From Halobacteriales archaeon YIM A00010 (GTDB taxonomy: Archaea; Halobacteriota; Halobacteria; Halobacteriales; Haloarculaceae), in contig JAKCFJ010000002.1 of NCBI GenBank assembly GCA_025041175.1, forward strand, positions 372,001 through 436,000: a stretch of 64,000 nucleotides of DNA, given 5' to 3'. Under the pieces are notes generated by a model that made no database searches, had not been told where the DNA came from, and worked only from the letters and a program-made list of their open reading frames with translations. The number at the start of each line of letters is the position of its first letter. Within the stretch, counting starts at the first letter, position 1. Below, in pieces: positions 1 through 8,854 of this stretch. A program made the translations under genes and the position numbers.

Positions 1-1794
1 CATCTTCGGGATGAGATACAGCGCATCCTCGGTGCCATTGATAACGGGATCTGGGGCGTCGAGATTCCAGTTGGCTGCGTTGTAGGCACCGGCGTCGGGC
101 TGATACATCGCCTCGATCTGTGGAACGTGCTGGTTCCACCACCACATCAGCTCCTTGTGGTACGTATCCTCGTTTGTGATCTGCCACTGGCGGATGTGTT
201 CCTCGATATTGATCTCCTTGGTGCCGTTTGCGCCCTCGGGGTCACCCACCGGCATCGGGATCTCCGCGTTCATCGGGAAGTGCGCGATCGACTTGATCCA
301 CACCGGCACCAGATCCAGCGCCCACATCGCGCGGATGCCGTTGGCCGAAGAGCCATCCGGCATGATGTCGTACTCGCCGGCCTGGCGGCGCTCGTCGAAG
401 GTTGCGTCATCGACCTGCTCCTGGCTGGTGGCGATGCCGAAGTCGTTGAGGTTCTGTTTCAACACGCCGATATCCTTCCGATCGGCGCCGTTCATGACAT
501 TGACTTCGAAGCGCTCGCCGTTTGGTCTGAGCCAGTTGCCGTCGCCGTCGCGGCTGTAGCCCGCTCCTTCGAGCAACTCGGTGGCGCGTTCGGTGTTGTT
601 CTGGCCGTATTTGGTGAAATCCGACACCCACTCTGCGGATTTGTGAGTGTTGTTTTCGAGCACGGGACCGGGAATCCGACACGGCGGATGGTCGAAGATC
701 TCGTTGATCCCCTGGAGCAACTCGGTGACCTGCTGGCGGTCGAAGACGTGACAGACCGCCTTCCGGACGTTCCGGTCGGTGAACGGCGTGTCGTAGCTCA
801 CGCCCTCCCCGCAGTTGAACGTGAACAGCTTGTTGGTGGAGAAGTTCTCCTTGATAAGGGTGTGTTCTTCGGGGAGCTGGCCCTTCACGTCGTCGGCCAC
901 TGGGAACATGGTGTGGGCGGCGTCCACCTTGTTGTTGATGTACGGTTGGGTGGGCTTTGTCTGCTCGTACAGATTTATCACGTACTCGTCGAAGTTGATG
1001 TTGTCGGCGTTGGGATGGTCTTCGTAGACCGAAAACACCATCTCGGTGTCGCCGATGTTTTCGACCTCGAATGGCCCGTTGCCCACAGCATCTTGCAACA
1101 GCGGCTCGCCCGTGGTTGTGATCTCCTCGAGCACTGATTCCGTGTCGTTGCCACTTTCCAGCTGCTCTAGCCAGCCGCTCCACTGGTCGTCGGAGTGTTT
1201 GGTGAAGATGCCACGGCTCACATCGCCGATCAGATCTGAGACCGCGTTCTCGACCGCGACCTTGTCGGTCACCGGGTCGTGGAGGCCGATCCGGACGGTC
1301 TGTTCGTCTGGAGCCTCTGCGCTGGCGATGAACTGGTGGGGGCGCTCGTCGTCTTCGGCCTGGTACTCCAGGATTCTCAGCGAGATCTTGAGCTGTGTCA
1401 CCCAATCGTCGGCCACCACCTGATCACCGTCGTGCCAGGTCCAATCTTCGGAGAAGGTCAGCTCAAGGGTGGTGTCGTCGGGCATCCCCCAGTCAGTGGC
1501 GATCAGCCCGAACAGCTCGTCCGCAGACGGGCTATGAATCACGGGGCGATCGAAGATCAGCGCGCCCGGGTGCCACGTTCCGCGCTGGCTCTCGTTCCAC
1601 GGGTTAACGTGGCGCTTGGAGGGGATCGTTTTGCTGGTTTCCGGGTCGAACACCCGGAACCGGTTCGAATTGTTGCCGCTGCCGCTTTCGTTACCGCCGA
1701 GACAGCCAGCGAGCAGCGCCACTCCGCCGGCACCGTATTTGAGGACGGATCGTCGGGTGTGCTTGCTCGTTCGCCAGGTTGTACTATTCGGCAT
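1..1794 (-). CDS. Family 5 (dipeptide/oligosaccharide) ABC transporter substrate-binding lipoprotein, 3' end cut by window
   Basis: Extracellular solute-binding protein of the DppA/OppA type, 598 codons visible. It starts MPNSTTWRT, has a basic RRSVLKYG stretch and the lipobox LLAGC, so it is probably Tat-exported and lipid-anchored. It is closely related along its whole length to the gene immediately upstream (1888-3714), and by that comparison lacks only about ten C-terminal residues, beyond base 1. ATG at 1794 is chosen because an A/T-rich TATA-like box lies at about 1819-1829, the right spacing for a leaderless transcript. Permease and ATPase genes may follow to the left of the window. 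In context the ligand is more likely a pectin-derived oligosaccharide than a peptide; that is inference. Confidence 0.9.
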   Translation of the reverse strand, partial: MPNSTTWRTSKHTRRSVLKYGAGGVALLAGCLGGNESGSGNNSNRFRVFDPETSKTIPSKRHVNPWNESQRGTWHPGALIFDRPVIHSPSADELFGLIATDWGMPDDTTLELTFSEDWTWHDGDQVVADDWVTQLKISLRILEYQAEDDERPHQFIASAEAPDEQTVRIGLHDPVTDKVAVENAVSDLIGDVSRGIFTKHSDDQWSGWLEQLESGNDTESVLEEITTTGEPLLQDAVGNGPFEVENIGDTEMVFSVYEDHPNADNINFDEYVINLYEQTKPTQPYINNKVDAAHTMFPVADDVKGQLPEEHTLIKENFSTNKLFTFNCGEGVSYDTPFTDRNVRKAVCHVFDRQQVTELLQGINEIFDHPPCRIPGPVLENNTHKSAEWVSDFTKYGQNNTERATELLEGAGYSRDGDGNWLRPNGERFEVNVMNGADRKDIGVLKQNLNDFGIATSQEQVDDATFDERRQAGEYDIMPDGSSANGIRAMWALDLVPVWIKSIAHFPMNAEIPMPVGDPEGANGTKEINIEEHIRQWQITNEDTYHKELMWWWNQHVPQIEAMYQPDAGAYNAANWNLDAPDPVINGTEDALYLIPKM

Positions 1795-1887
1795 GCCCCA
1801 TAATGACGGGAGGGGGTACATATATTTAACTATAGCTGATAGTCGTATTTCACATAACAATCTCGGAGAAGCTTCCGTCGGTGGCTC

Positions 1888-3714
1888 TCAGCCGGTGTGT
1901 TCGATGGTGGCCTCATTCATCTTCGGCAGCAGGTACAGCAGGTCTTCGACGCCCTGGATAATGGTGTCATCGCCGTTGAGCGACCAGTTGGCTGCGTTGT
2001 AGGCGCCTGCGTCGGGCTGGTAGAGTACCTCCATCTGTGGGACGAACTGGTTCCACCACCACATCAGTTCCTTGTGATACTGGCTTTCTTCGGTTGCGAG
2101 CCACTGGCGGATGTGCTCCTCGATATTGATCTCCTTGGTGCCGTTTGCGCCCTCGGGGTCACCCACCGGCATCGGGAGCTCCGCGTCCATCGAGAAGTGG
2201 ATGATCGAGCTGAGCCAGCTCGGGACCAGATCGGGCTCCCACATCGCGATGATTCCGTTGGCCGAGGATCTGTCGTACATCATGTCATACTCGCCGGCCT
2301 GGCGGCGCTCGTCGAAGGTTGCGTCATCGACCTGCTCCTGGCTGGTGGCGATGCCGAAATCGTTGAGGTTCTGTTTCAACACGCCGAAATGCTTCCGGTC
2401 GGCGCCGTTCATGACATTGATCTCGAAGCGCTCGCCGTCAGGAGTGAGCCAGTTGCCGTCGCCGTCGCGGCTGTAGCCCGCTCCTTCGAGCAACTCGGTG
2501 GCGCGTTCGGTGTTGTTCTGGCCGTATTTGGTGAAATCCGACACCCAATTTGTGGCCTCGTGGCTACCCTCCGAGAGCACGCTGCCCGGAACGCGACACG
2601 GCGGATAGTCGAAGATCTTGTTGATTCCCTGGAGCAGCCCTTCGACCTGCTGGCGGTCGAAGACGTGACAGACCGCCTTCCGGACGTTCCGGTCGGTGAA
2701 CGGCGTGTCGTAGCTCACGCCCTCCCCGCAGTTGAAGGCAAACAGCTCGTTGATCGAGAGCTGCTGTCTGATCAGGGTGTGTTCCTCGGGGAGCAGGCCC
2801 TTCTCGTCGTCGGCCACCGGAAAGTGGATGTGAGCGGCGTCCACCTCATTGTTGGAGTAGGACTGAACCGGATTTTCCGGCTGGAAGACATGGACCGAAC
2901 ACTCCTCAAAGTTGATAGTGTCCGCGTTGGGGTGATCGTCGTACCGCTCGAACACTGCGGTGGTGTCGCTGACGTCGGCCACCTCGAACGGCCCGTTGCC
3001 GACGGCGTCTTCCAGTGACGGTTTCTCCGCGGTGGTGATCTCCTCAACCACGGCGGACAGTTCGTCGCCCTCACTGTTCTGGAGCCGCTCGTGCCACTCG
3101 CTCCACTGATCGTCAGTGTGTTTGGTGAAAATCCCCCGAGCTTCGTCGCCCCCCAGATCCGAGACCACGGTGTTGACGGCGTAGTTGGTGGCCAGTGGCT
3201 CGTGGAGCTCGATGCGGGCGGTCTGTTCGTCGACTGCCTCCGCGCCGGCGATGAACTGGTGGGGACGCGCGCCCTCTTTTGCCTGCGAGCCCAGGATCCC
3301 CAGGGCGATCTGTATCTGCATCACCCAGTCGTCGGCCACAACGGGATCGCCGTCGTGCCAGGTCCATTGATCGGAAAAGGTCAGCTCCAGGGTGGTGTCG
3401 TCGGGCTTGGTCCAGTCAGTGGCGACCAGACCGAACAGATCACCCTTCACCGGGGAGTAGACCACGGGACGATCGTAGATCAGTGCGCCCGGATGCCACG
3501 CCCCCCGCTTCGAGGGGTTCCAGGGATTGCACTGGCGCTGGGTCAGTGCTGTGGCGCCCGTCTCCGGATCCAGCATCCGAAACCGGGAACTGGATGAGCC
3601 ATCGCTCGAGCCGCCCAGACAACCCGCCAGAAGCCCAACGGCACCGGCTGTTCCGTATCGCAGGACATCCCGACGGCTCTTGCGGGAATTCAACCTATTC
3701 GTCATTCCAGACAT
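1888..3714 (-). CDS. Family 5 ABC transporter substrate-binding lipoprotein (paralogue of the gene at 1-1794)
   Basis: About 608 residues. Starts MSGMTNRLN, followed by KSRRDVLRYG (twin arginine) and the lipobox LLAGC, then a full SBP_bac_5 fold. Long stretches, such as the segments around 2280-2530 and 2640-2740, are almost base-identical to the next gene downstream, so the pair is a recent tandem duplication or has been homogenised. An upstream in-frame start at 3756 exists, but a TTTAAAT box near 3738-3744 fits ATG 3714 (or 3705) as a leaderless start. It follows the DapA-like gene by about 60 bases on the same strand and may serve uptake of the substrate that enzyme chain consumes. Confidence 0.92.
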   Translation of the reverse strand: MSGMTNRLNSRKSRRDVLRYGTAGAVGLLAGCLGGSSDGSSSSRFRMLDPETGATALTQRQCNPWNPSKRGAWHPGALIYDRPVVYSPVKGDLFGLVATDWTKPDDTTLELTFSDQWTWHDGDPVVADDWVMQIQIALGILGSQAKEGARPHQFIAGAEAVDEQTARIELHEPLATNYAVNTVVSDLGGDEARGIFTKHTDDQWSEWHERLQNSEGDELSAVVEEITTAEKPSLEDAVGNGPFEVADVSDTTAVFERYDDHPNADTINFEECSVHVFQPENPVQSYSNNEVDAAHIHFPVADDEKGLLPEEHTLIRQQLSINELFAFNCGEGVSYDTPFTDRNVRKAVCHVFDRQQVEGLLQGINKIFDYPPCRVPGSVLSEGSHEATNWVSDFTKYGQNNTERATELLEGAGYSRDGDGNWLTPDGERFEINVMNGADRKHFGVLKQNLNDFGIATSQEQVDDATFDERRQAGEYDMMYDRSSANGIIAMWEPDLVPSWLSSIIHFSMDAELPMPVGDPEGANGTKEINIEEHIRQWLATEESQYHKELMWWWNQFVPQMEVLYQPDAGAYNAANWSLNGDDTIIQGVEDLLYLLPKMNEATIEHTG

Positions 3715-3774
3715 GCGTCCTACTGATGGGTCATCACATTTAAATCTATCCCTCAAACAGGGAAAGATCGCGGA

Positions 3775-4710
3775 TTACAACCGATCGAGATCGTCGAGGA
3801 TCCGTCGGAGCTGCTCGCGCTCCTCGTGGTCGATCTGCTCTTGGGGCGGCAACACGGTGTCGTACTCGAACACGCCCTGCATCTTCAGCGCTGCCTTCGT
3901 GCGGGCGCGGTAGCGCCCTTCCGGCTCCCCGAAGACGTGGTTGGTCAGCGGGAGCAGCTGCTCACGGATCTCGCGGGCACGCTCCATGTCGTCGTCGTGG
4001 ACAGCTCGGATCTTCTCGACGTGGAGATCAGGAACGAGGTTCGCGTAGCCGATGAGTCCGGTCTCGGCGCCGAGCTGGTAGGCGTGGGTGAGGAACGTGT
4101 CGTTGCCCGTCATGATCGTGCAGTCGTCCCGAAGGTGATCGACCGCGCGGATCGTCCGATCGTAGCGAATCGGGTCGAACGAGGCCTCCTTGAACCCGAT
4201 GACGCGGGGGAGCTTGCAGATTTCGACGTGCGCGCTGATCGGCAGCCCCGGACTTCCCCAGGTCGGGAACTGGAAGTTGATCAGCGGCATGTCGACAGCC
4301 TCACCGACGTGCTCGAAGTGGTTGATCGCCTCCTGTGGGATCTGGTGGGAGTACACGTCGAGCGGGAGCAGCATAACGCCGTCCGCGCCGGCTTCCTTCG
4401 CCGTCCGAGCCAGCTTCGCGGCCTCGATGGAGCTCTCGCCGTAGACGCCGGCGAACACCGGCGTGTCGCCGGCCGCCGCGACGTGGGTCTCGACGACCTG
4501 CCGGTAGGTCTCCTCGTCTTGCATCTTCGTCTCGCCGGTGTGTGCGTTGGCGATGACCGCCGTGATGCCGTCGACGGAAACCAGACGCTCGACGTGACGA
4601 ACGAGATCGTCTTCGACGAGTTCGTAGTCGGGCGTCCACGGGTTCGCGGTCGCGGGGATGATTCCGCCTGCTATCCGTTCTTTGAGTCCTCGGAACTCCT
4701 CTTTCAGCAT
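3775..4710 (-). CDS. DapA/NanA-family dehydratase or aldolase (candidate 5-dehydro-4-deoxyglucarate dehydratase or KDG aldolase)
   Basis: A 311-residue class I (Schiff-base) aldolase-fold enzyme of the DHDPS/N-acetylneuraminate lyase family. Substrate loop NAHTGE (about 55-60) corresponds to the family GTTGE. Schiff-base lysine is K174 in IGFKEAS. The tyrosine that normally precedes NxP in the family is phenylalanine here (FQFP, F146). Biosynthetic DHDPS is unlikely in this setting. Uronate dehydrogenase, an enolase-superfamily dehydratase and an aldehyde dehydrogenase nearby suggest a keto-deoxy-sugar-acid dehydratase giving 2-oxoglutarate semialdehyde; a KDG aldolase is the main alternative. 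ATG 4710 fits a TATA-like CTTTTACT near 4738, with a palindromic operator centred 79 bases upstream. Confidence 0.88.
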   Translation of the reverse strand: MLKEEFRGLKERIAGGIIPATANPWTPDYELVEDDLVRHVERLVSVDGITAVIANAHTGETKMQDEETYRQVVETHVAAAGDTPVFAGVYGESSIEAAKLARTAKEAGADGVMLLPLDVYSHQIPQEAINHFEHVGEAVDMPLINFQFPTWGSPGLPISAHVEICKLPRVIGFKEASFDPIRYDRTIRAVDHLRDDCTIMTGNDTFLTHAYQLGAETGLIGYANLVPDLHVEKIRAVHDDDMERAREIREQLLPLTNHVFGEPEGRYRARTKAALKMQGVFEYDTVLPPQEQIDHEEREQLRRILDDLDRL

Positions 4711-4780
4711 GTTCTATCGAAAGAACACGACTGGCGAGTAAAAGCGTTCTGTTCGGACTGGTGTCACCGTATTCCTCTAT

Positions 4781-4799
4781 CGTTCCCCTTGTGGGAACG
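4781..4799. promoter_or_regulatory. Palindromic operator CGTTCCC-N5-GGGAACG (copy 1)
   Basis: Perfect 7-base inverted repeat CGTTCCC / GGGAACG with spacer CTTGT. Centre is 79-80 bases upstream of the predicted start of the DapA-like transcript. Copies with the same half-sites and spacer are at 5060-5078 and 15927-15943. Likely bound by a dimeric regulator; the IclR protein at 15120-15893 is the best candidate (inference). Confidence 0.7.
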
Positions 4800-5059
4800 A
4801 TTTGACAGCACAGCGTCGTAACTTTACAAACGTACTGCTGTAACTCCTCTGGCTACTGGCGGCTCTTCCCGTCCAAACGGCGAACGACAAAGCGGCTGGC
4901 GAGACGACGAAACGAATCACAGGATTTCCTCCTCGAACACGATTGGCGGTTGCCGGACCGGCGGTGATTCGTTCCCCCCATGCGAACTGACCGATGGCGA
5001 TACGGTGTTCGGTGTTCGTCCCGAGAGATGGCCGGTGTCACTCACTGTTTATCCGATTA

Positions 5060-5078
5060 CGTTCTCTCACTGGGAACG
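5060..5078. promoter_or_regulatory. Palindromic operator CGTTCTC-N5-GGGAACG (copy 2)
   Basis: Same arrangement as 4781-4799 with one mismatch in the left arm and spacer TCACT. Its centre lies about 80 bases before ATG 5149, matching the geometry of copy 1 at the divergent promoter. Confidence 0.68.
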
Positions 5079-5148
5079 GATCGTGTAATTCGTTTTATGA
5101 TAATGGCTGTTCGGATGTTTTATACTGTCGGATACGAATAGGTCGAAT

Positions 5149-6387
5149 ATGGAGATCACCGACGTGAGAGGGTATGCGTTGTCCTCCCCGATCGAACCGG
5201 TACAGGAACGACCGTTCTTCGGTGGCGTGCGACGGCTCCACAAGCGGGATGTGGTGCTCGTTGTGGTGGAGACGAAAAACGGCCGCCGCGGGGTTGCGAC
5301 GGCGGGCGCTTCGAGCTCCGCGATGCGCGAGTACTTCGAGGGCGACTCGCAGGGCACGTTCGCGGACATCGTCGAGACAGCCGTGGCCGACGTGCTCGTG
5401 GGTCGATCGATCGACGAGATCGAAGACGCCCACGAGCTATTGCAGACGATGGAGCTGCCGGTTCACCTCCGAACCGAAGCGATCTCGGCCATCGACGTGG
5501 CGTTGTACGATCTACGCGGGAAGGAACTGGGCGCGCCGATCTACGACCTGCTGGCCGAGGAGTGGGACACCGACCCGACGACCGAACTACCGCTGTACGC
5601 CAGCGCCGGGATGTACATGGATCCGGAGGGATACGTCGAGCAGGCCGCTGTGCTCAAGGAGCTCGGGTTTTTTGGCTACAAGTACCGGCCCGGTATCGGT
5701 CCCGAGGGCGACCGTCGGACGATCGACCTGCTGACCACGGCGGTCGACATGGAGATCATGCTCGACGTCCACACGTGGTGGAAGCTCGGGGAGTCCTACG
5801 GCCGCGACACCGTCCGGTCGCTGGTCGAACACGCCGCTGATCGGGGCGCTTACTGGATCGAGGAACCGGTCGAGCCCGACGACCACGCGGGGTACGTCGA
5901 GCTATCCGAGACCGGCGCGCCGCTGGCCGGTGGTGAGAGCGAGGAGTCGCCGTCGGGTCTGGTCGCCCTCGGCCAAACCGGTGGGGTCGACTTTCTGCAG
6001 GGCGACGTCCGCCATCACGAGGGCTTCACCGGCTGCCGGGCGGCGATTTCATTCTGTGCGGGTCTGGACGTGGAGTTCGTTCCGCACAACTTCGGCACCT
6101 GGCTCGGACTCCAGGCCAATGCGCATCTCGTCGCTGGGGCGCCCGAGGTCCGACTGCTCGAATACCCGGTGTTCGAGAACGATCCGGCGCTTTCTGACGC
6201 GGCGACCGATCCCGGGATGTACCCGTTCGACCTCGCGTTCGACATCATCGAGGGACAGCCGTCAATCGAAAATGGCCGCATGACCGTTTCGGACGCCCCC
6301 GGACTCGGCGTCGAGGTCGACCTCGATGTCGTCGAACAGTATCCGTTCGTCGACGGTCCGTGGACGGAGTTCCAGTACGGGACGTAG
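5149..6387 (+). CDS. Enolase-superfamily (mandelate racemase type) sugar-acid dehydratase or cycloisomerase
   Basis: 412 residues with the N-terminal capping domain and C-terminal barrel of the mandelate racemase/muconate lactonising family. Visible active-site elements: KYR (K178, R180) at the end of barrel strand 2; Mg ligands D206 in MLDVH, the IEEP glutamate at 238-239, and E263 in GGE; GDVR (D286); and catalytic H313 in PHNFG. The D/H dyad indicates the mandelate racemase subgroup. Neighbours make galactarate/galactarolactone, rhamnonate or a related aldonate plausible substrates; motif reading alone cannot separate these. Leaderless ATG, TATA at about 5119-5126, with the shared operator upstream. 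Confidence 0.9.
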   Translation: MEITDVRGYALSSPIEPVQERPFFGGVRRLHKRDVVLVVVETKNGRRGVATAGASSSAMREYFEGDSQGTFADIVETAVADVLVGRSIDEIEDAHELLQTMELPVHLRTEAISAIDVALYDLRGKELGAPIYDLLAEEWDTDPTTELPLYASAGMYMDPEGYVEQAAVLKELGFFGYKYRPGIGPEGDRRTIDLLTTAVDMEIMLDVHTWWKLGESYGRDTVRSLVEHAADRGAYWIEEPVEPDDHAGYVELSETGAPLAGGESEESPSGLVALGQTGGVDFLQGDVRHHEGFTGCRAAISFCAGLDVEFVPHNFGTWLGLQANAHLVAGAPEVRLLEYPVFENDPALSDAATDPGMYPFDLAFDIIEGQPSIENGRMTVSDAPGLGVEVDLDVVEQYPFVDGPWTEFQYGT

Positions 6388-6480
6388 TACCTCGACTCAG
6401 TCCTTCCTCTCGTTTCTCGGTATCGTCTGGATCTCCCGGACGCTGCAATCGGGGGTAGCTTTATCTCGTTGCCGATAGAG

Positions 6481-6942
6481 ATGACAGTTATGCAACGGGG
6501 ACTCGTCGTCATCGACGATACTGACGCACACAGACATCTCCTTGCCGAAGCCGGTTCGTTCGCCCGGAACGGGGACGCCGAACTCGTCGTCCTGGCGTGG
6601 ACGACCCCGAAAGCGGTCGAGGAGAGCAACGACGCGATCGAGTGGGTCGAAGAGATAGAGCGGACCACGTTCGAGGATACCGACGCAACAACCATGACAC
6701 GGGCGTTCGCTCGGGATTTCAGTGACGACGTGCTCGGCGACAGCGACATCGATATCGAGGTGGTCATCACCGACGAGGACGAGCGCGACGACGCGATCCT
6801 TTCGGCAGCCGATCGCCGCGGGTGTGATCACGTGTTTCTCGTCGGCCGGAAGCGGTCGCCGACCGGTAAGGCGATCTTCGGCAACGTTGCCCAGCGCGTC
6901 CTGTTGAACTTCGATGGTCCGGTGACCGTCGTGATGGAGTGA
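6481..6942 (+). CDS. Universal stress protein (UspA) family
   Basis: About 153 residues, single Usp domain. C-terminal nucleotide-loop signature G-R-K-R-S-P-T-G followed by nine residues and a small-residue turn (GRKRSPTGKAIFGNVAQRV), then hydrophobic PVTVVM. The N-terminal strand LVVIDDTD carries the usual acidic residue. ATG 6481 is preferred over a TTG further upstream; ATG 6490 is equally possible, with a TTTATC box near 6460. Not obviously part of the sugar pathway; it sits alone between the dehydratase and the aldehyde dehydrogenase. Confidence 0.85.
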   Translation: MTVMQRGLVVIDDTDAHRHLLAEAGSFARNGDAELVVLAWTTPKAVEESNDAIEWVEEIERTTFEDTDATTMTRAFARDFSDDVLGDSDIDIEVVITDEDERDDAILSAADRRGCDHVFLVGRKRSPTGKAIFGNVAQRVLLNFDGPVTVVME

Positions 6943-6979
6943 CGATGGGGGCAGGGTTTTCGAGCGGCTCGACGATCGA

Positions 6980-8431
6980 TCAGTAGTTCATGTACACCGT
7001 CTTCGTCGAGGTGAAGAAGTCCAGCCCGGCGTCGCCCTGCTCGCGGTAGGTATCCGTCGAGGACTGTTTGTAGCCACCGAAGGGGACGTGTAGTTCGAGA
7101 CCAGTCGTTTTCTCGTTGACTTTCGCCACGCCCGACTCGATGCGCTCGGCGAACCGGTTGGCCTCGGTCAGATCTTGCGTGACGATGCTCGCCGAGAGCC
7201 CGTACTCGACGTCGTTCGCAACGTCGATTCCCTCCTCGAAGCTCCCCACCCGCAACACCGCCAACACTGGGCCGAACACCTCCTCCTGGGCGATGGTCAT
7301 GTCACTGGTCACGCCGGAGAAGACGGTCGGCTCGACGTAGTAGCCATCGTCGTACTCACCGCCAGTGAGCCGCTCACCCCCCGTTTCGAGGGTCGCTCCG
7401 TCGTCGATGGCAACGTCGACGTACTCTAGCGTCGACTCAAGCTCGCTGCTCGTGACGTGGGGTCCCATGTCGGTGTCTTCGAGCCCGGGACCGATCTCGA
7501 TCGCCTCGGCGTATTCGGTGATCCCTGCGACGAAGTCGTCGTACACCTCCTCGTGGACGATCGCCCGCGAGCAGGCGGTACACGCCTGGCCGGTGACGCC
7601 GAACGCACCGGCCCCGACGATGTCGACCGCTTTGTCGATGTCGGCACTGGGCATGACGACCGTCGGGTTCTTGCCGCCCATCTCACACTGGACGCGCTTT
7701 AGGCCGTCGGTGGCGGCTTGTGCAACCGACATCCCGACCGCCGTGCTGCCGGTAAAGGAGACGGCGTCGATGCCCTCGTGTTCGGTGAGGGGTGCCCCGA
7801 TCTCGCTGCCGGAACCGGTGACGTAGTTGACGACGCCGTCGGGCAAGCCCGCCTCCTCGAGCGCCTCGATCAGCTTCCACGTGACGGTCGGCGCCGCGGA
7901 AGCGGGCTTGAGCACCGTCGTGTTGCCGGCCGCCAGCGCGGGTGCGAGCTTCCACGCCGGGATGGCGATGGGGTAGTTCCACGGCGTGATCAACGAGACG
8001 GTGCCCAGCGGCTCGCGCTTGGTGTGCAGCTGTTTGTCAGTGCCGCTGGGCGACTTGACAGCGCCGCCGAGGTCGCGGGCTTTCTCCGCGTAGTAGCCGA
8101 AGATGTCGATCGCACGCTGGACCTCGCCGCCGGCCTCGGTGAGCGTCTTGCCCTCCTCGCGCGTGAGCGTCTCGGTCAGCTCGTCCTTGCGCGATTCGAG
8201 CAGCTGTGCCGTTTCTTTGAGGATCGCTCCCCGTGACGGTCCCGGCGTCGTCGCCCACTCCTCCTGTGCGGCGACTGCGGCTTGGATTGCCGCGTGGGCG
8301 TCCGCGCCCGTCGACGCCTGGAATTTCCCGACGACTTCCCCGGTGTTGGCGGGATTTCGAACCTGAAACGTGTCTCCGGACCGCGATTCGATCCACTCTC
8401 CGTCGACGTAGTTACGGTGTACTGTCGACAT
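6980..8431 (-). CDS. NAD(P)-dependent aldehyde dehydrogenase, candidate 2-oxoglutarate semialdehyde dehydrogenase
   Basis: 483 residues, ALDH superfamily. TPWNYP (N151) binds the oxyanion, FTGST (about 226-230) is the cofactor loop, E250 lies in EMGGKNP and the nucleophile is C284 in GQACTA. Chosen start MSTVHRNYV at 8431; an in-frame start at 8458 is less like the family N-terminus. In the oxidative pentose and uronate routes known in haloarchaea and bacteria an enzyme of this family makes 2-oxoglutarate from its semialdehyde, and that role fits the DapA-like and uronate dehydrogenase neighbours. Succinate-semialdehyde or another aldehyde cannot be ruled out. Confidence 0.92.
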   Translation of the reverse strand: MSTVHRNYVDGEWIESRSGDTFQVRNPANTGEVVGKFQASTGADAHAAIQAAVAAQEEWATTPGPSRGAILKETAQLLESRKDELTETLTREEGKTLTEAGGEVQRAIDIFGYYAEKARDLGGAVKSPSGTDKQLHTKREPLGTVSLITPWNYPIAIPAWKLAPALAAGNTTVLKPASAAPTVTWKLIEALEEAGLPDGVVNYVTGSGSEIGAPLTEHEGIDAVSFTGSTAVGMSVAQAATDGLKRVQCEMGGKNPTVVMPSADIDKAVDIVGAGAFGVTGQACTACSRAIVHEEVYDDFVAGITEYAEAIEIGPGLEDTDMGPHVTSSELESTLEYVDVAIDDGATLETGGERLTGGEYDDGYYVEPTVFSGVTSDMTIAQEEVFGPVLAVLRVGSFEEGIDVANDVEYGLSASIVTQDLTEANRFAERIESGVAKVNEKTTGLELHVPFGGYKQSSTDTYREQGDAGLDFFTSTKTVYMNY

Positions 8432-8555
8432 TCGAATAATGGTTTTGCGCTTCCTCACACGAACGTTCGTCTTCCGGCAATACTAGCGGCAGAAAGATCG
8501 ACAGCAAGCGGTTTGGCCACGCACGGATAGATCGGCTGTCGATACAAATCTCAGT

Positions 8556-8578
8556 TCCCCGCTGATCCGCGGGAACCC
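8556..8578. promoter_or_regulatory. Inverted repeat GTTCCCCGC / GCGGGAAC
   Basis: GTTCCC and GGGAAC half-sites as in the 4781 operator, but separated by eleven bases rather than five. It lies between the aldehyde dehydrogenase start (8431) and the small membrane protein gene (8615), just upstream of the TATA box of the latter. May be a variant site of the same regulon or a coincidence. Confidence 0.35.
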
Positions 8579-8614
8579 CAATCGATTTATACAACGGTGA
8601 GTAACTGCGTGGTA

Positions 8615-8854
8615 ATGGGTTCCACACGAAACGCGGCAGAGCCGACTCGTCTTCGAGAGACAGTGATCGATCCCATCAGCGACTCCGTTCTGTTGAAACT
8701 GGCAACGGCGGGTATGTTGCTGTTCGTCTCCGGTTGGTTTCTGGATGTGGGATTCAACGAGGGCGTCTGGGCGGCGATGTTCGGTGCCTGGGGTGTTGGG
8801 CTGATGCTCGTCGGGCTGAGCTGTTATGGATTCATCTGGTGGCGACGGCACTAA
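8615..8854 (+). CDS. Small two-helix membrane protein, unknown function
   Basis: 79 residues. An N-terminal polar segment is followed by two hydrophobic helices (roughly residues 28-45 and 50-72) ending in a WWRRH cap. I do not recognise the family. ATG 8615 is chosen over an upstream GTG because a TTTATAC box at 8586-8592 sits 25 bases before it. The stop overlaps the stop of the convergent gene at 8851 by four bases. Confidence 0.6.
   Translation: MGSTRNAAEPTRLRETVIDPISDSVLLKLATAGMLLFVSGWFLDVGFNEGVWAAMFGAWGVGLMLVGLSCYGFIWWRRH

Larger units (their letters stand above)
4711..5148. promoter_or_regulatory. Divergent intergenic region between DapA-like and enolase-superfamily genes
   Basis: Holds no convincing gene; the short open frames inside lack recognisable content. 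For the left gene there is a TATA-like box near 4738. For the right gene TTTTATAC at about 5119-5126 gives a start point close to ATG 5149. Each promoter has its own copy of the GTTCCC-N5-GGGAAC palindrome (4781-4799 and 5060-5078), each centred about 80 bases upstream of the predicted transcription start. A weaker look-alike occurs near 4971. Confidence 0.7.

Noticed and set aside
4853-5041. 62-codon minus-strand frame in the divergent intergenic region
   Set aside because: Arg/Ser-rich, no TATA box at suitable distance, and it overlaps regulatory sequence; not protein-like for a haloarchaeon (lacks acidic residues).
5119-5140. ATACTGTCGGATACG upstream of the enolase-superfamily gene, similar to a MITE terminus
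   Set aside because: No matching opposite terminus or interior within a few hundred bases. The sequence sits exactly where the promoter TATA box is expected, so the similarity is probably chance.
6469-6480. TTG start extending the Usp gene by four codons
   Set aside because: ATG at 6481 or 6490 better matches the TATA spacing and the family N-terminus.
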